Shown in pieces: positions 1 to 7,837 of a stretch of 21,385 nt of DNA. Each line of letters opens with the position of its first letter. Position 1 is the first letter of the stretch. Both the position numbers and the translations under genes were made by a program. Origin of the DNA: SVQP01 sp045603085 (GTDB taxonomy: Bacteria; Bacillota; Clostridia; Oscillospirales; CAG-272); assembly GCA_045603085.1 (NCBI GenBank), contig JAZULL010000041.1, positions 1-21,385 on the forward strand. The letters are read 5' to 3'. The notes beneath the pieces are model-generated. The model did no database searches and was not told the origin of the DNA. It saw nothing but the letters and a program-made list of their open reading frames with translations.

Positions 1-61
1 ACGGGAGCCGAACCAAGTTGGTTTTGACGGGCAGATTTCCCCGATCCCTGCATCTTTTCCC
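1..61. repeat. 61-bp direct repeat, copy 1
   Basis: The first 61 bases recur at 279-339 with only a few mismatches, clustered around the CCCCGATCCC / CTTCGACTCC segment. The spacing is 278 bp and the window begins exactly at the repeat start. These may be two units of a longer tandem array continuing upstream, or a direct repeat flanking an inserted segment. No convincing coding frame runs through it: overlapping short frames exist on both strands without ribosome sites. Confidence 0.75.
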
Positions 62-196
62 TTGGACATATTGCCTATATGCCCTGCGGAAAAAGCTTTT
101 GGGCTCGAACAAATCTGCTCTGTCAAAACTGCTCGCACCCGTCGGCGAATGCATTTTTGATAGATTTTGGTGTGATTTTGCGCAGCAAGATACAAA

Positions 197-273
197 TCTT
201 GCAAGCGAAAGCGCGCCGAAAGATGCGAAAATTCATCGCCGTCGGGCAATTCGGTTCGACTCCCGTACGGCTA
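197..273. repeat. 77-bp dispersed intergenic repeat, copy A
   Basis: This segment matches 17443-17519 over the same 77-bp length, in the same orientation and without gaps. Shared blocks include GCCGAAAGATGCGAAAA and GGGCAATTCGGTTCGACT. Both copies contain a small hairpin, GATG...CATC here and GATGC...GCATC in the other copy. The loop and stem differ between copies but pairing is kept, which suggests selection on structure or a folded transposition intermediate. The function is unknown. Confidence 0.75.
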
Positions 274-292
274 GTCTCACGGGAGCCGAACC
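253..292. repeat. 14-bp inverted repeat joining the dispersed and direct repeats
   Basis: GGTTCGACTCCCGT at 253-266 pairs with ACGGGAGCCGAACC at 279-292 with a single A-C mismatch and a 12-nt loop. The right arm is the first 14 bases of the 61-bp direct repeat, so the two repeat families meet at this hairpin. The left arm resembles a tRNA T-arm, but no cloverleaf can be built around it. Confidence 0.7.
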
Positions 293-339
293 AAGTTGGC
301 TTTGACGGGCAGATTTCTTCGACTCCTGCATCTTTTCCC
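279..339. repeat. 61-bp direct repeat, copy 2
   Basis: Near-identical second copy of bases 1-61. It ends about 20 bp before the -35 box of the first operon, so it forms the upstream border of that promoter. Confidence 0.75.
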
Positions 340-358
340 ATGTAAATACTCTAAACTA

Positions 359-387
359 TTGAAAAGCAGGAGCGGATATGCTATAAT
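359..387 (+). promoter_or_regulatory. sigma-A promoter of the esterase/ATPase/GH operon
   Basis: TTGAAA at 359-364, a 17-bp spacer, then TATAAT at 382-387 preceded by TGC, which gives an extended -10. The predicted transcription start is near 394, just before the GGGGAGG ribosome site at 404-410. Seen by eye; no expression data. Confidence 0.8.
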
Positions 388-415
388 GGATTAAAGATGT
401 AAAGGGGAGGGTGCC

Positions 416-562
416 ATGCTTGTGAAATCCGTGTGTGAGATCATACTTGAGGATTTGCCGGATGAGCGATCCTGTCTGCGACACAGTATCTCGTGTACCA
501 TGAGCGGTATGAGAGTACTCGAATTGTTTTTTAGGCATCTGTGTAAAAACCAAATGACATGA
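416..562 (+). pseudogene. Truncated N-terminal remnant of an ABC-type ATPase (48 codons)
   Basis: A short frame starts at an ATG 5 nt after a strong GGGGAGG ribosome site and directly follows the operon promoter. Its product has the pattern VKSVCEIILEDLPDERSCL. This aligns with VRYLCEILFENELPEHSYL at the start of the ATPase encoded from 1539: shared CEI, E, LP, acidic residue, S and L. After about 25 residues the similarity ends and no Walker A follows, so it is probably the broken start of a duplicated ATPase gene. Its TGA at 560-562 overlaps the ATG of the esterase gene at 559. The fragment may therefore still serve as a translated leader that feeds ribosomes to the esterase, which has no good ribosome site of its own. 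An alternative is a genuine small protein. The similarity is by eye and short. Confidence 0.6.
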
Positions 563-1536
563 TGAAACGAATTATGATAATACTGTTGTTGTGCACGTGC
601 CTGTGCGCTTGCTCGCCCATGGGCAGCAACCAAACACAAACAACAACCGAGGATCAGACCGTATGGCTGAATATGAATACCGAATATCCCGAGGCTGGGC
701 TGCCCGCGGGGCAAGGGCAACGCGTCCGCGTGATCATTTTGATCGGGCAGAGCAATGCCACGGGCTGCTCGCTGACAAGTTATCTGCAAGAGTGCGTGAG
801 TGCCGAGCAATATGCAAAATATGAGGCCGGCTTCGACTCGGTGCTGATCAACTATTGCCTGGACGACCATAAATACAGCTCGGATGGCGCATTTGTGCCG
901 GTGGATCTCGGCTGTGCCGCGGGAGAGGGTTGCTTTGGCCCGGAGCTTGGCATGGCCCAGGTGCTTGCAGGGGCTTATCCGGATGAGCGAATATTTATTT
1001 TGAAGTATACCATGTCGGGTTATTCCTTGCATCATCATTGGCTGTGCGCAGGCGAGCGCGGCTCGATCTATGAGGCGTTTCTGGCGTTTGCCACCACCTA
1101 TCTGGACGCACTTGCCACGGCGGGTTATGACGCGCGCGTGGGCGCTGTCTGCTGGATGCAGGGGGAGTCGGACACCACCGATTTCAAGGCGGGGCAGTAT
1201 CTTGCCAATCAAAGTGCATTTGTATCATACTTGCGCGAGGATCTTGCGGCGTATGCTGAGGACGGTGGGATATTCTTTATCGACGCGGGCATTTCAAACA
1301 GTCCGTATTGCGAGCCGGCATACCCTGCAATCAATGAGGCCAAGCGGCAGTTTGCACAGCACTCGGAGCAGAACCTTTATTTTTCCACCATAGATGCGGG
1401 CTTTACCGTGCACAAGGAGCCCGCGGGTGACCCCGATTGGGGGCACTACGATGCGGCAAGCGAGCTGGAGCTTGGCCGCTTGTTTGGTGAGTACGTTGTC
1501 AAAAGCTACCGGGATCGAGAGATAGGAGGAGAGTGA
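559..1536 (+). CDS. Lipoprotein SGNH/SASA-type carbohydrate esterase
   Basis: A 325-residue predicted extracellular lipoprotein. A short basic N-terminus and a hydrophobic stretch lead to the lipobox L15-C16-A17-C18. The catalytic fold is recognised by GQSN at residues 63-66 (nucleophile Ser65), WMQGESD at 199-205, and a C-terminal DxxH block with Asp293 and His296. These are hallmarks of the sialate O-acetylesterase / CE6-like group of SGNH hydrolases, which remove acetyl esters from plant polysaccharides or sialic acids. Substrate choice cannot be read from the sequence. The start overlaps the stop of the upstream short frame (ATGA), so translation is probably coupled. The next gene begins 2 nt after its stop. 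Its place beside a glycosidase lipoprotein favours deacetylation of a glycan. The family call is firm and the substrate is not. Confidence 0.85.
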   Translation: MMKRIMIILLLCTCLCACSPMGSNQTQTTTEDQTVWLNMNTEYPEAGLPAGQGQRVRVIILIGQSNATGCSLTSYLQECVSAEQYAKYEAGFDSVLINYCLDDHKYSSDGAFVPVDLGCAAGEGCFGPELGMAQVLAGAYPDERIFILKYTMSGYSLHHHWLCAGERGSIYEAFLAFATTYLDALATAGYDARVGAVCWMQGESDTTDFKAGQYLANQSAFVSYLREDLAAYAEDGGIFFIDAGISNSPYCEPAYPAINEAKRQFAQHSEQNLYFSTIDAGFTVHKEPAGDPDWGHYDAASELELGRLFGEYVVKSYRDREIGGE

Positions 1537-1538
1537 GC

Positions 1539-2294
1539 ATGGCGGTCAGGTACCTATGCGAGATTTTGTTTGAAAACGAGTTGCCGGAGCATTCCTATCT
1601 GCACGAGTTACCCGTGGTGCAGTATCTTGCGACCCATCAGCGTATTGTATTGGATGCACCGATCACGATTCTCGTCGGTGAGAACGGCACGGGAAAATCC
1701 ACCCTTTTGGAGGCGATCGCGGTGGCCTGCGGATTTAATCCGGAGGGCGGCTCCAGAAATTTCAATTTTTCCACCAACGCCACGCATTCCGAATTGCACC
1801 GTAGCCTGCGCCTTGTGCGTCGCGCCTTTCCCAAGGACGGCTATTTTCTGCGTGCAGAGAGCCTTTACAACGTAGCCACCAATATCGAGGAGCTGGATAG
1901 GATGCCCGGCTTTCTGCCGCCGTTGGTGGATAGCTATGGCGGTAGGTCGTTGCATAAGCAATCGCACGGCGAGAGCTTTCTTTCGTTAGTGCAAAACCGC
2001 TTGGGCGGCAATGGACTTTATCTGTTCGACGAGCCCGAGGCGGCACTTTCGCCCATGCGGCAGATGACGCTGATCTCCGAGATTGACCGTCTTGTTAAGG
2101 CCGACTCTCAGCTGATCATTGCCACCCATTCGCCTATCCTCATGGCGTACCCGGGGGCATGTATTCTGGAGCTGTCGGATCGCGGCATCCGCCGCGTCTC
2201 CTACCGCGAGACCGAGCATTACAGAGTGACCAAGGAGTTCTTGGACAACCCCGAGAGAATGCTGCATTATCTGATAGAACCATCCGATCCGTAA
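1539..2294 (+). CDS. Predicted ABC-type (AAA) ATPase, COG3910-like
   Basis: A 251-residue soluble P-loop ATPase. Walker A is GENGTGKST at residues 47-55, an ABC-signature-like SHGES is at 142-146, Walker B is LFDEPEAAL with Asp164/Glu165, and a switch histidine lies in ATHSP (His197). It has no membrane segment and no coiled-coil insert, unlike SMC or RecF proteins. It matches the small stand-alone ATPases often annotated as predicted ATPase (AAA_21/AAA_23), whose cellular role is unsettled. The ATG at 1539 is chosen because AGGAGGA at 1524-1530 lies 8 nt upstream. A GTG at 1533 would sit only 2 nt from that site. It lies 2 nt after the esterase and 20 nt before the glycosidase, so the three are surely co-transcribed. 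A cytoplasmic ATPase between two secreted lipoproteins is odd. A shortened copy of its N-terminus lies at 416-562. Confidence 0.85.
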   Translation: MAVRYLCEILFENELPEHSYLHELPVVQYLATHQRIVLDAPITILVGENGTGKSTLLEAIAVACGFNPEGGSRNFNFSTNATHSELHRSLRLVRRAFPKDGYFLRAESLYNVATNIEELDRMPGFLPPLVDSYGGRSLHKQSHGESFLSLVQNRLGGNGLYLFDEPEAALSPMRQMTLISEIDRLVKADSQLIIATHSPILMAYPGACILELSDRGIRRVSYRETEHYRVTKEFLDNPERMLHYLIEPSDP

Positions 2295-2314
2295 AAATGA
2301 GAAAGGGGATTGCT

Positions 2315-5257
2315 ATGAGTCTTACAAAACGCTTCTTACTGTTTTTCTGTGCGGGACTTTTGCTGCTTTGCACGTTTAGTGCCTGCAAGCCCGCGCCCGA
2401 TGAGCAACCGGACACCGAAACCACCGATCAGACCCAGGATTCTACGCAACCCTCGGAGTCTGAGCAGCCCGAGGTGTTGCCGCCCGAATTTGAGGTGGGC
2501 GAGCTGACGCTGACCGTGCCTGCAGATCTGTATCCCGATTTCAAGCCGGACGAGCAGATGTCTGTCAAGTCGATGGAAAAGATCGAGCTCAGGGTAGAGG
2601 CGGAGGATCATTTTGAATCCACCGTTCCTTTCGTCGCGCTGTCAGGCTCCGAATTCGGCTGCAACGTGATGATGACCTGCGTGCACGTCGCACCCGCGCA
2701 GGGCTGGGATTATACGTATGCGGCGTCTTATTACGTCTATGCCCCAAAGGCGGGCAGTTACGAGCTGGTGGTGCTGTCCAGCGATCTCAAACAGGAATAT
2801 ACGAGCGATTATTTTATTGAGGTCAACGGCAAGCGCGCGCTGGCCGCGGCTGAAAGATTTAAGATCTTAGAGCATTTCGCATCTCCCTCGCAAAACGACG
2901 ATAATCTGTTCAAGGTCATGTCGCTGGGTACGCTGACGCTGAACGAGGGCGAAAACGTGGTTACCTTTACGGTGGACAACGCGGACAGCCAGAATGTCTG
3001 GAACAGAATTTCCTTTTTCCTTGACTATTTCACCCTGACCTTTGTGGATCAGGAAACGCCGGCCAACACGGCGTTGATCTCCTATGCGGTATCTCCCGAG
3101 GGTGAGCAGGCAGAGCTTTTGCAGGCTGCCGCAACAGTGGGTGTGTTTGATACGCGCATACCCCTCGCTCTTTGTGCCTCAGCTTATTTTGAAGAGGCGG
3201 GGGAGCAACAGTATACTGTAACCGACTATTACGGTAACGTGATCTGGCAGGGCAAGGTCAGCTGCAGTGAAAAGAGTCTTGTCACCCTGACCAAAACGGT
3301 CAAAAATCATCCCACGGGCTATTTTACGCTTCGTCTTGGTGAGGTTGCTTACCGCTACGCGGTCATGCCCTCGCTTTCCGAGCGCACGCTGACGGATTCA
3401 CCCTTTGCCATGGACTATGCCGCGTATTATCTGGTTAAAGACCCCGATGCCGCCTTTGCCATCGCCGCGGCCGCGCGCATGGCGGGCGTGACCTGGGTGC
3501 GTGAGCGCGCTGATTGGCGCACCTATGAGCCGAGTAAGGGCGTTTACGATTTTACCTCTACCGAGGCGGTATACAGAGCCATCGACAAAGCGGGTCTTAA
3601 AAATCTGGCCATGATTTGCGCCGCACCCTCCTGGGCAACCGATCCCACGGGTGCGCAGGGCATGGCGGGGGGCTTTGCCAATACCCAGCTTGAAATCTAT
3701 CAAACGACCAAGGCCATGACCGAGTATTATGCAGGCGTGGTGGATGCCTGGGAGCTGTGGAACGAAAGCGACCACGGCTTTGCCCTGGAAACAGCCGAGC
3801 TGTATGCCGCATGGTACAAGGCCGCGGCACTTGGCGTGCTGGCCGCCGATTCCAATGCCACCGTGTCGTTTGGCGGATTTTGTCAGCCCGATGCAAACAT
3901 CGATTACGTGCATCTTTCCATGCTCAATGACCTGATGGCCTATTCTTCGATCTTCAACTACCATGCGCACACCTCGCAGAGCACCCAGATTCCGGATTTC
4001 TCGCGTCTTCCCATGGTGGAGGGCACGTACGGAACGCTGGCTCACTATAATGCGCAGAACAAGCCCGTTTGGCTGACAGAGGCGGGGCTTAAGATCATGT
4101 CGACCACGCCCTCGGATACCCAGGTGCTGGCGCAGGCGCCCTATATCGTCACCTCGACCGTGCAGTCGCTTGCCATGGGCTCGGATAAGCATTTCTGGTT
4201 CGTGCTGGCGCCTTATACAGAGGCAGGCGGTGATTTCGGCACCTTCTCGTCCGATCTGCAGCCCCGTCCCACGCTTGCTGCCGAGGCAACCATGACCCGC
4301 GTGCTGGGCGAGGGAAAATATCTGGGCGAGCTTTGCGATCTGCCCGACGGCGCATACGGCTACGTGTTCTATACCGGCTCGCGTGCGGCGAGCGTGCTGT
4401 GGGCAGGCACGTCCACAAGCTATACCTTTGAGGCAAATCAAGCTGTTATCGTGACCGACTTGATGGGCAAAGACCGCCTGGTCAAGCCCGAGAATGGAAG
4501 GATCACGTTGGAAATCGGCGTTGATCCCATCTTCGTGACCTACAGCATTGCTCCCGCATATCAGAGCAAGCAGACCGCCGATGCAACACTGCAGCCCCTG
4601 CAGGTGCTGACCGAGGCGGGCAGAGTCATTCTGTGCCCCGTATTTGACGGCTATGACATCAACGACGGCGTGACCAAGCAGCAGGGTCATAAGATTGGTG
4701 ATGGCACCAAGATTCGCCTGTACGTCACCAATTTCAACGATAAGGCGGTTACGGGACGCGTGAGCGTGACGCTGGAGGGCTTTGAGGTGTTGGGCTGTGA
4801 GGGCGAGATCTCGGTAGCCCCCATGAGTCAGACCGTTGTCGAGCTGACTCTGCGCCAAAACGGTACCCAAAGCATTGACGGCTATATCCTTTTTACGGGC
4901 GAGTTTGGCGGACAGTCTGTCTCTTCCTCGGCGGCGCACGTATATACCGATAAGCCCGCTAAGGAAATCAAGGTGAAATTTACCGCGGTGCGCGACGGCC
5001 GCGACTATACGGCAGACGTTCTTGACAGCATTGGCGTCACGCTCCATAACGCGCAGGGAACGCCCGTAGCTTACGTAAACGGTGAGCGTGTGGATGCTGT
5101 GAGTGTGAGCGACAGTGAGATGGTGCTGGATCTTTCGGGCATCGCAGAGGGGAAGCACACGGTGGTGGCAGGCCTTGTCAGCGAGACGGGAGATCTGACT
5201 TACACTGTATTTTACCTTACCTATCGCGACGGAACGGTTGTCTTTGACTTGCCGTGA
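2315..5257 (+). CDS. Large lipoprotein glycoside hydrolase, clan GH-A (GH39/GH5-like)
   Basis: A 980-residue secreted lipoprotein. Signal sequence and lipobox F21-S22-A23-C24 are followed by an acidic Thr/Pro/Glu-rich linker (about 25-60). An all-beta region (about 65-350) resembles carbohydrate-binding modules. A TIM barrel (about 360-680) follows, and then further beta domains to the end. The barrel carries VRERADWRTYEP, the acid/base motif WELWNES (Glu484) and the nucleophile motif WLTEAG (Glu589), spaced as in clan GH-A retaining glycosidases such as GH39 beta-xylosidases. The family within the clan is uncertain. The ATG at 2315 is preferred because GAAAGGGG at 2301-2308 lies 6 nt upstream. 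An in-frame ATG at 2297 lies 2 nt after the ATPase stop and has no ribosome site. It ends 6 bp before the MITE-like element, and no ordinary terminator is seen in between. It probably attacks an extracellular polysaccharide together with the esterase. Confidence 0.85.
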   Translation: MSLTKRFLLFFCAGLLLLCTFSACKPAPDEQPDTETTDQTQDSTQPSESEQPEVLPPEFEVGELTLTVPADLYPDFKPDEQMSVKSMEKIELRVEAEDHFESTVPFVALSGSEFGCNVMMTCVHVAPAQGWDYTYAASYYVYAPKAGSYELVVLSSDLKQEYTSDYFIEVNGKRALAAAERFKILEHFASPSQNDDNLFKVMSLGTLTLNEGENVVTFTVDNADSQNVWNRISFFLDYFTLTFVDQETPANTALISYAVSPEGEQAELLQAAATVGVFDTRIPLALCASAYFEEAGEQQYTVTDYYGNVIWQGKVSCSEKSLVTLTKTVKNHPTGYFTLRLGEVAYRYAVMPSLSERTLTDSPFAMDYAAYYLVKDPDAAFAIAAAARMAGVTWVRERADWRTYEPSKGVYDFTSTEAVYRAIDKAGLKNLAMICAAPSWATDPTGAQGMAGGFANTQLEIYQTTKAMTEYYAGVVDAWELWNESDHGFALETAELYAAWYKAAALGVLAADSNATVSFGGFCQPDANIDYVHLSMLNDLMAYSSIFNYHAHTSQSTQIPDFSRLPMVEGTYGTLAHYNAQNKPVWLTEAGLKIMSTTPSDTQVLAQAPYIVTSTVQSLAMGSDKHFWFVLAPYTEAGGDFGTFSSDLQPRPTLAAEATMTRVLGEGKYLGELCDLPDGAYGYVFYTGSRAASVLWAGTSTSYTFEANQAVIVTDLMGKDRLVKPENGRITLEIGVDPIFVTYSIAPAYQSKQTADATLQPLQVLTEAGRVILCPVFDGYDINDGVTKQQGHKIGDGTKIRLYVTNFNDKAVTGRVSVTLEGFEVLGCEGEISVAPMSQTVVELTLRQNGTQSIDGYILFTGEFGGQSVSSSAAHVYTDKPAKEIKVKFTAVRDGRDYTADVLDSIGVTLHNAQGTPVAYVNGERVDAVSVSDSEMVLDLSGIAEGKHTVVAGLVSETGDLTYTVFYLTYRDGTVVFDLP

Positions 5258-5263
5258 CAAAAC

Positions 5264-5616
5264 AAAAAAGGCTGAGTCGCATTGGCGTGATACTCTTAAC
5301 GGAGTATCACGCCAACTCTATTCGCCCGCTCACTGTGTGAGCGTTGCGAGCTTTTAGGCGAATAGAATATTACTGAAGCCGCAAGGCTTCAATATCACGA
5401 TTGCGATAGCAATCATATCACTCTTTGCGAGAGCAAAGAATATCACTAAAAGCAGAAAAAGAGAGAGCAAAGCGGTTTTTCTTTCCGCATTGTTCTCTCT
5501 TTATGTTTTTATCGCAAGTTTCGCATTTGTTTAACAAATGCACAGGTCTTTGCCCATACCCCTATTATAAATTCTCCGATAAGGACATCACCCATTTGCG
5601 ACTCAGCCGATTTTTT
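5264..5616. mobile_element. MITE-like element with inverted ends and a hairpin array
   Basis: The whole 350-bp gap between two convergent genes is one structured block. Perfect 12-bp inverted ends, GGCTGAGTCGCA at 5270-5281 and TGCGACTCAGCC at 5597-5608, are flanked by A6 on the left and T6 on the right. Inside are successive hairpins: 5282-5315 (14-bp stem), 5318-5365 (9-bp stem with an inner 7-bp hairpin at 5327-5343), three tetraloop hairpins at 5374-5439, 5459-5501 (about 17 bp with two non-Watson-Crick positions), and 5523-5541. No coding frame inside has a ribosome site. Non-autonomous transposon or palindromic repeat is the best label. A structured RNA is the alternative. The right end overlaps the stop codon of the leftward gene. 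Confidence 0.65.
5367..5446. repeat. Three tetraloop hairpins separated by a fixed 7-mer
   Basis: Perfect hairpins at 5374-5391 (7 bp, loop GCAA), 5399-5414 (6 bp, loop GATA) and 5422-5439 (7 bp, loop GAGA) are each followed by exactly ATATCAC (5392-5398, 5415-5421, 5440-5446). The first is preceded by ATATTAC (5367-5373). Stem sequences differ completely while loops (G..A) and spacers are kept, which is structure conservation without sequence conservation. Confidence 0.85.
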
Positions 5617-7837
5617 AGGCTTCGGGCAGCAGAGGCTGCACGAACAGCGCTCTGAAGGATTGCACGGTTGCGGTGTTTTCCACCTCATAGATCTCGCCGC
5701 TGACGGGATCGTAGATGCGGTAACCGATCGCATCGGGGTAGCTCAGCTTGACCTCAATGGGCTTTTGCGCATTGCAGGCAAGGAAGAAGAACTCTGTGCC
5801 GTCCTTTTGGTAAGGGGAAACGTAGACGTACTTGAGCTTGGAGCTGACCTTGAGTTTGACCTCGGTGGTCACAGCAGAGACCGCATCGCTGAATTTGGCG
5901 CACAGCAGGGAAGAATGCTTTGCGCTAAGCGCCTCAAGCTCTGCCTGATCCGCTTCAAAGAATGCCAGCGAGGGCATGGACTCAACGAAAATGACGTTGA
6001 CGCCCTGCTCGATCAGTGCATCCAGCACGCGCATGCTCTTGATATCCATGACGGTCGCATTGGGGACGATGACGGTGGTAAAGGTGAAGCTGCCGACCTG
6101 CAGGCCGCCTGCGCTGACCGTACCGCCCTGCATGGATGCATCGTCTAAGAATACGTAGTCAAGGCCGACTCTGCGCAAACCCGTAGCGAGTCTGCCCACC
6201 AAGGTGTCGTTTTTCTTTGCCCAATCGCTTGCGCTGTAAAGATTTTGCGAGGTGGGGGCTTCATAAGAAGCCGCGGCGGTGTCGATGGCATAGTAAATGG
6301 CGATCTGCGTGGTATTTTGCGCACCCACGGTCAAAGAGCCCATTCTGCCAACGTATTCGTTGAAGATCTTGCCGGTCTCCTTGTCGGAGTGCGACTGACC
6401 GTAGTAGGAGGTGATCTGATTACCGCCGTCAAAGTAGGCAAAGGTCATAGCTCCCAGCGCGTAGTCAAGGTGATTGGTGGCAAATTCGTCGGGATCGGCC
6501 GCGGGCGCGATCTCGATCATCACGCGCTCCTTACCGCTCAGCCAAGCAGGGGAGGAGGCATATTTGCCGCCCGTGGACATTTGCTCAAGGTAAGGCTTGG
6601 GACGCACGTTGAGCACGTCAAAGCCGGAATAGCCCATGTTCATCGAGCTTTGGATGTAGTCGCCGTAAACGGGGACGTGATAGAACATCTGCTCCTCAAG
6701 AAGCAGGTGTCCCGAGAGCTGCGTGCCGTGTTCCTCGCACCAATCCTGAATCTGACCAAAGAAATTCTCGGAGACCAGATCACCCACGTGGGAGTAGAAG
6801 TGTGCGCGCACTCGCATAGCCTCGGGGCTGTCGCCGCTGTAGATCAGCGGGAGCAGGGGACGGGCATCGTAGCCGTATTTCGCCTCAAAGGTTTCAAAAA
6901 TATCGTAATCGTAGGGGAGAACGGGGCAGATCAGACCGTTTGGCATGATGTGATGGGTAGCCAACAGCTGGGCTTCGTCGTCAAAGATGGCCTCGACCAC
7001 CTCGTCGAAGTTTTCAATCGCACCCTCGTAGGTGTCAAAGGTGACCTCGATAAAGCGCGCGACCGCGTCGCGGTTGAGGATGTTGGGGTAAGAGCTGTTC
7101 CACTCAAAGCCATAGCAATATTGCTCCACGCAGTAAACGTAGGCAGTCCATGCGCCCTCTGTGCCGGTGACAGAGATCACGCCGTTTTCCACCGTGGGCG
7201 TGAAGGGCGTGTAGGTGCTTCCGGTCTTGAGAAGCGCGGAGTCGATCTTAATAAAGCCCTGCGGCAGATTGGCCGTGCGGGTCTCGGGACCGTTGCCGCT
7301 CAGCTTGACCTGCACCGAGCGGACAGCCGCATATTCGGGGTGATCCTTGACGGTCAGGTTACCCGCAGAGCCGCTGGGGTAGCCGTATTCGTCGTAAAGC
7401 CAGATGCGTACGCCCTGCTTATGCGCCTCGGACACAAAGCTGCCAAGCAGATCAAGCGTGTGGCCCTGTTGCAGGTAGCCCCCGTCCCATTTCATGTTGG
7501 TGGCCGCACCGCCAAAGCCGTACTCCTTCAGGCTTGCCACCTTGTCTTCCATGGTTTCACCGGGCAGGGAAAGGAAATCGTGCACGATCTCCAAAGCGCG
7601 GTATTCGGCGGCGGGATCCTTGAAATCCTCGGCCGAAATCAGCAGCTTATTCTGCACGGCAGGGTCGACCGTTTGCACGGGCGGCTCGGTTTCCTGCTCA
7701 GGCGTAGTCGATTCCTCGGACGGAGGGGCATTGGGCGAGGTTCTGGGCGAGAGCATCAGAACCAGCGTGCCTCCCAGCAAAAGTGCAAAGGAGAGGGCAA
7801 AGCAGACGATGATGATCAAGAGCTTGTTGTGTTTCAC
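5615..7837 (-). CDS. Membrane-anchored GH106-like glycoside hydrolase
   Basis: A 740-residue protein with an N-terminal membrane segment (about 6-29) and no lipobox cysteine, then a Pro/Glu/Thr-rich stalk (about 31-62) and a large extracellular catalytic part. The motif RIWLYDEYGYPSGSAG (144-159) is typical of the alpha-L-rhamnosidase GH106 / GHL superfamily. Further acidic motifs are IFDDEAQ (Asp286, Glu287) and LSGHLLLEE (Glu381/382). The C-terminal part (LDALIEQGVNVIFVES) resembles the flavodoxin-like domain of these enzymes. The GTG start at 7837 is chosen because an AAAGGAGGA site lies 6 nt upstream. It forms GTGA with the stop of the carbohydrate-binding protein gene, so translation is coupled. 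Rhamnosidase activity is plausible by family but not demonstrated; other members act on different sugars. The stop codon lies within the T-tract of the MITE-like element. Confidence 0.8.
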   Translation of the reverse strand: MKHNKLLIIIVCFALSFALLLGGTLVLMLSPRTSPNAPPSEESTTPEQETEPPVQTVDPAVQNKLLISAEDFKDPAAEYRALEIVHDFLSLPGETMEDKVASLKEYGFGGAATNMKWDGGYLQQGHTLDLLGSFVSEAHKQGVRIWLYDEYGYPSGSAGNLTVKDHPEYAAVRSVQVKLSGNGPETRTANLPQGFIKIDSALLKTGSTYTPFTPTVENGVISVTGTEGAWTAYVYCVEQYCYGFEWNSSYPNILNRDAVARFIEVTFDTYEGAIENFDEVVEAIFDDEAQLLATHHIMPNGLICPVLPYDYDIFETFEAKYGYDARPLLPLIYSGDSPEAMRVRAHFYSHVGDLVSENFFGQIQDWCEEHGTQLSGHLLLEEQMFYHVPVYGDYIQSSMNMGYSGFDVLNVRPKPYLEQMSTGGKYASSPAWLSGKERVMIEIAPAADPDEFATNHLDYALGAMTFAYFDGGNQITSYYGQSHSDKETGKIFNEYVGRMGSLTVGAQNTTQIAIYYAIDTAAASYEAPTSQNLYSASDWAKKNDTLVGRLATGLRRVGLDYVFLDDASMQGGTVSAGGLQVGSFTFTTVIVPNATVMDIKSMRVLDALIEQGVNVIFVESMPSLAFFEADQAELEALSAKHSSLLCAKFSDAVSAVTTEVKLKVSSKLKYVYVSPYQKDGTEFFFLACNAQKPIEVKLSYPDAIGYRIYDPVSGEIYEVENTATVQSFRALFVQPLLPEA

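Noticed and set aside
253..292. T-arm-like GGTTCGACTCCCG as part of a tRNA
   Set aside because: The 5-bp T-stem does not pair around TTCGACT, and no anticodon or acceptor arm can be drawn. The sequence is better explained as half of a long inverted repeat.
18..345. Short overlapping frames in the first 345 bases
   Set aside because: All lie in repeat DNA, lack ribosome sites and have unrelated products in each frame.
391..1212. 273-codon minus-strand frame over the esterase
   Set aside because: No ribosome site, runs across the operon promoter region, and the plus strand encodes a complete SGNH lipoprotein.
3398..5260. 620-codon open frame on the minus strand
   Set aside because: Lies antisense to the clan GH-A glycosidase, with no ribosome site or promoter. 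The composition (many His, Arg, Gly) is that of a shadow frame, while the plus-strand protein has clear catalytic motifs.
5367..5446. CRISPR array
   Set aside because: The constant parts are only 7 bp and the variable parts are self-complementary hairpins of 16-18 bp, unlike CRISPR spacers. No cas gene is present.
5564..5592. Promoter inside the MITE-like element (TATAAT on the minus strand at 5564-5569)
   Set aside because: No acceptable -35 box lies 16-18 bp upstream and no coding frame follows; probably chance in A/T-rich sequence.
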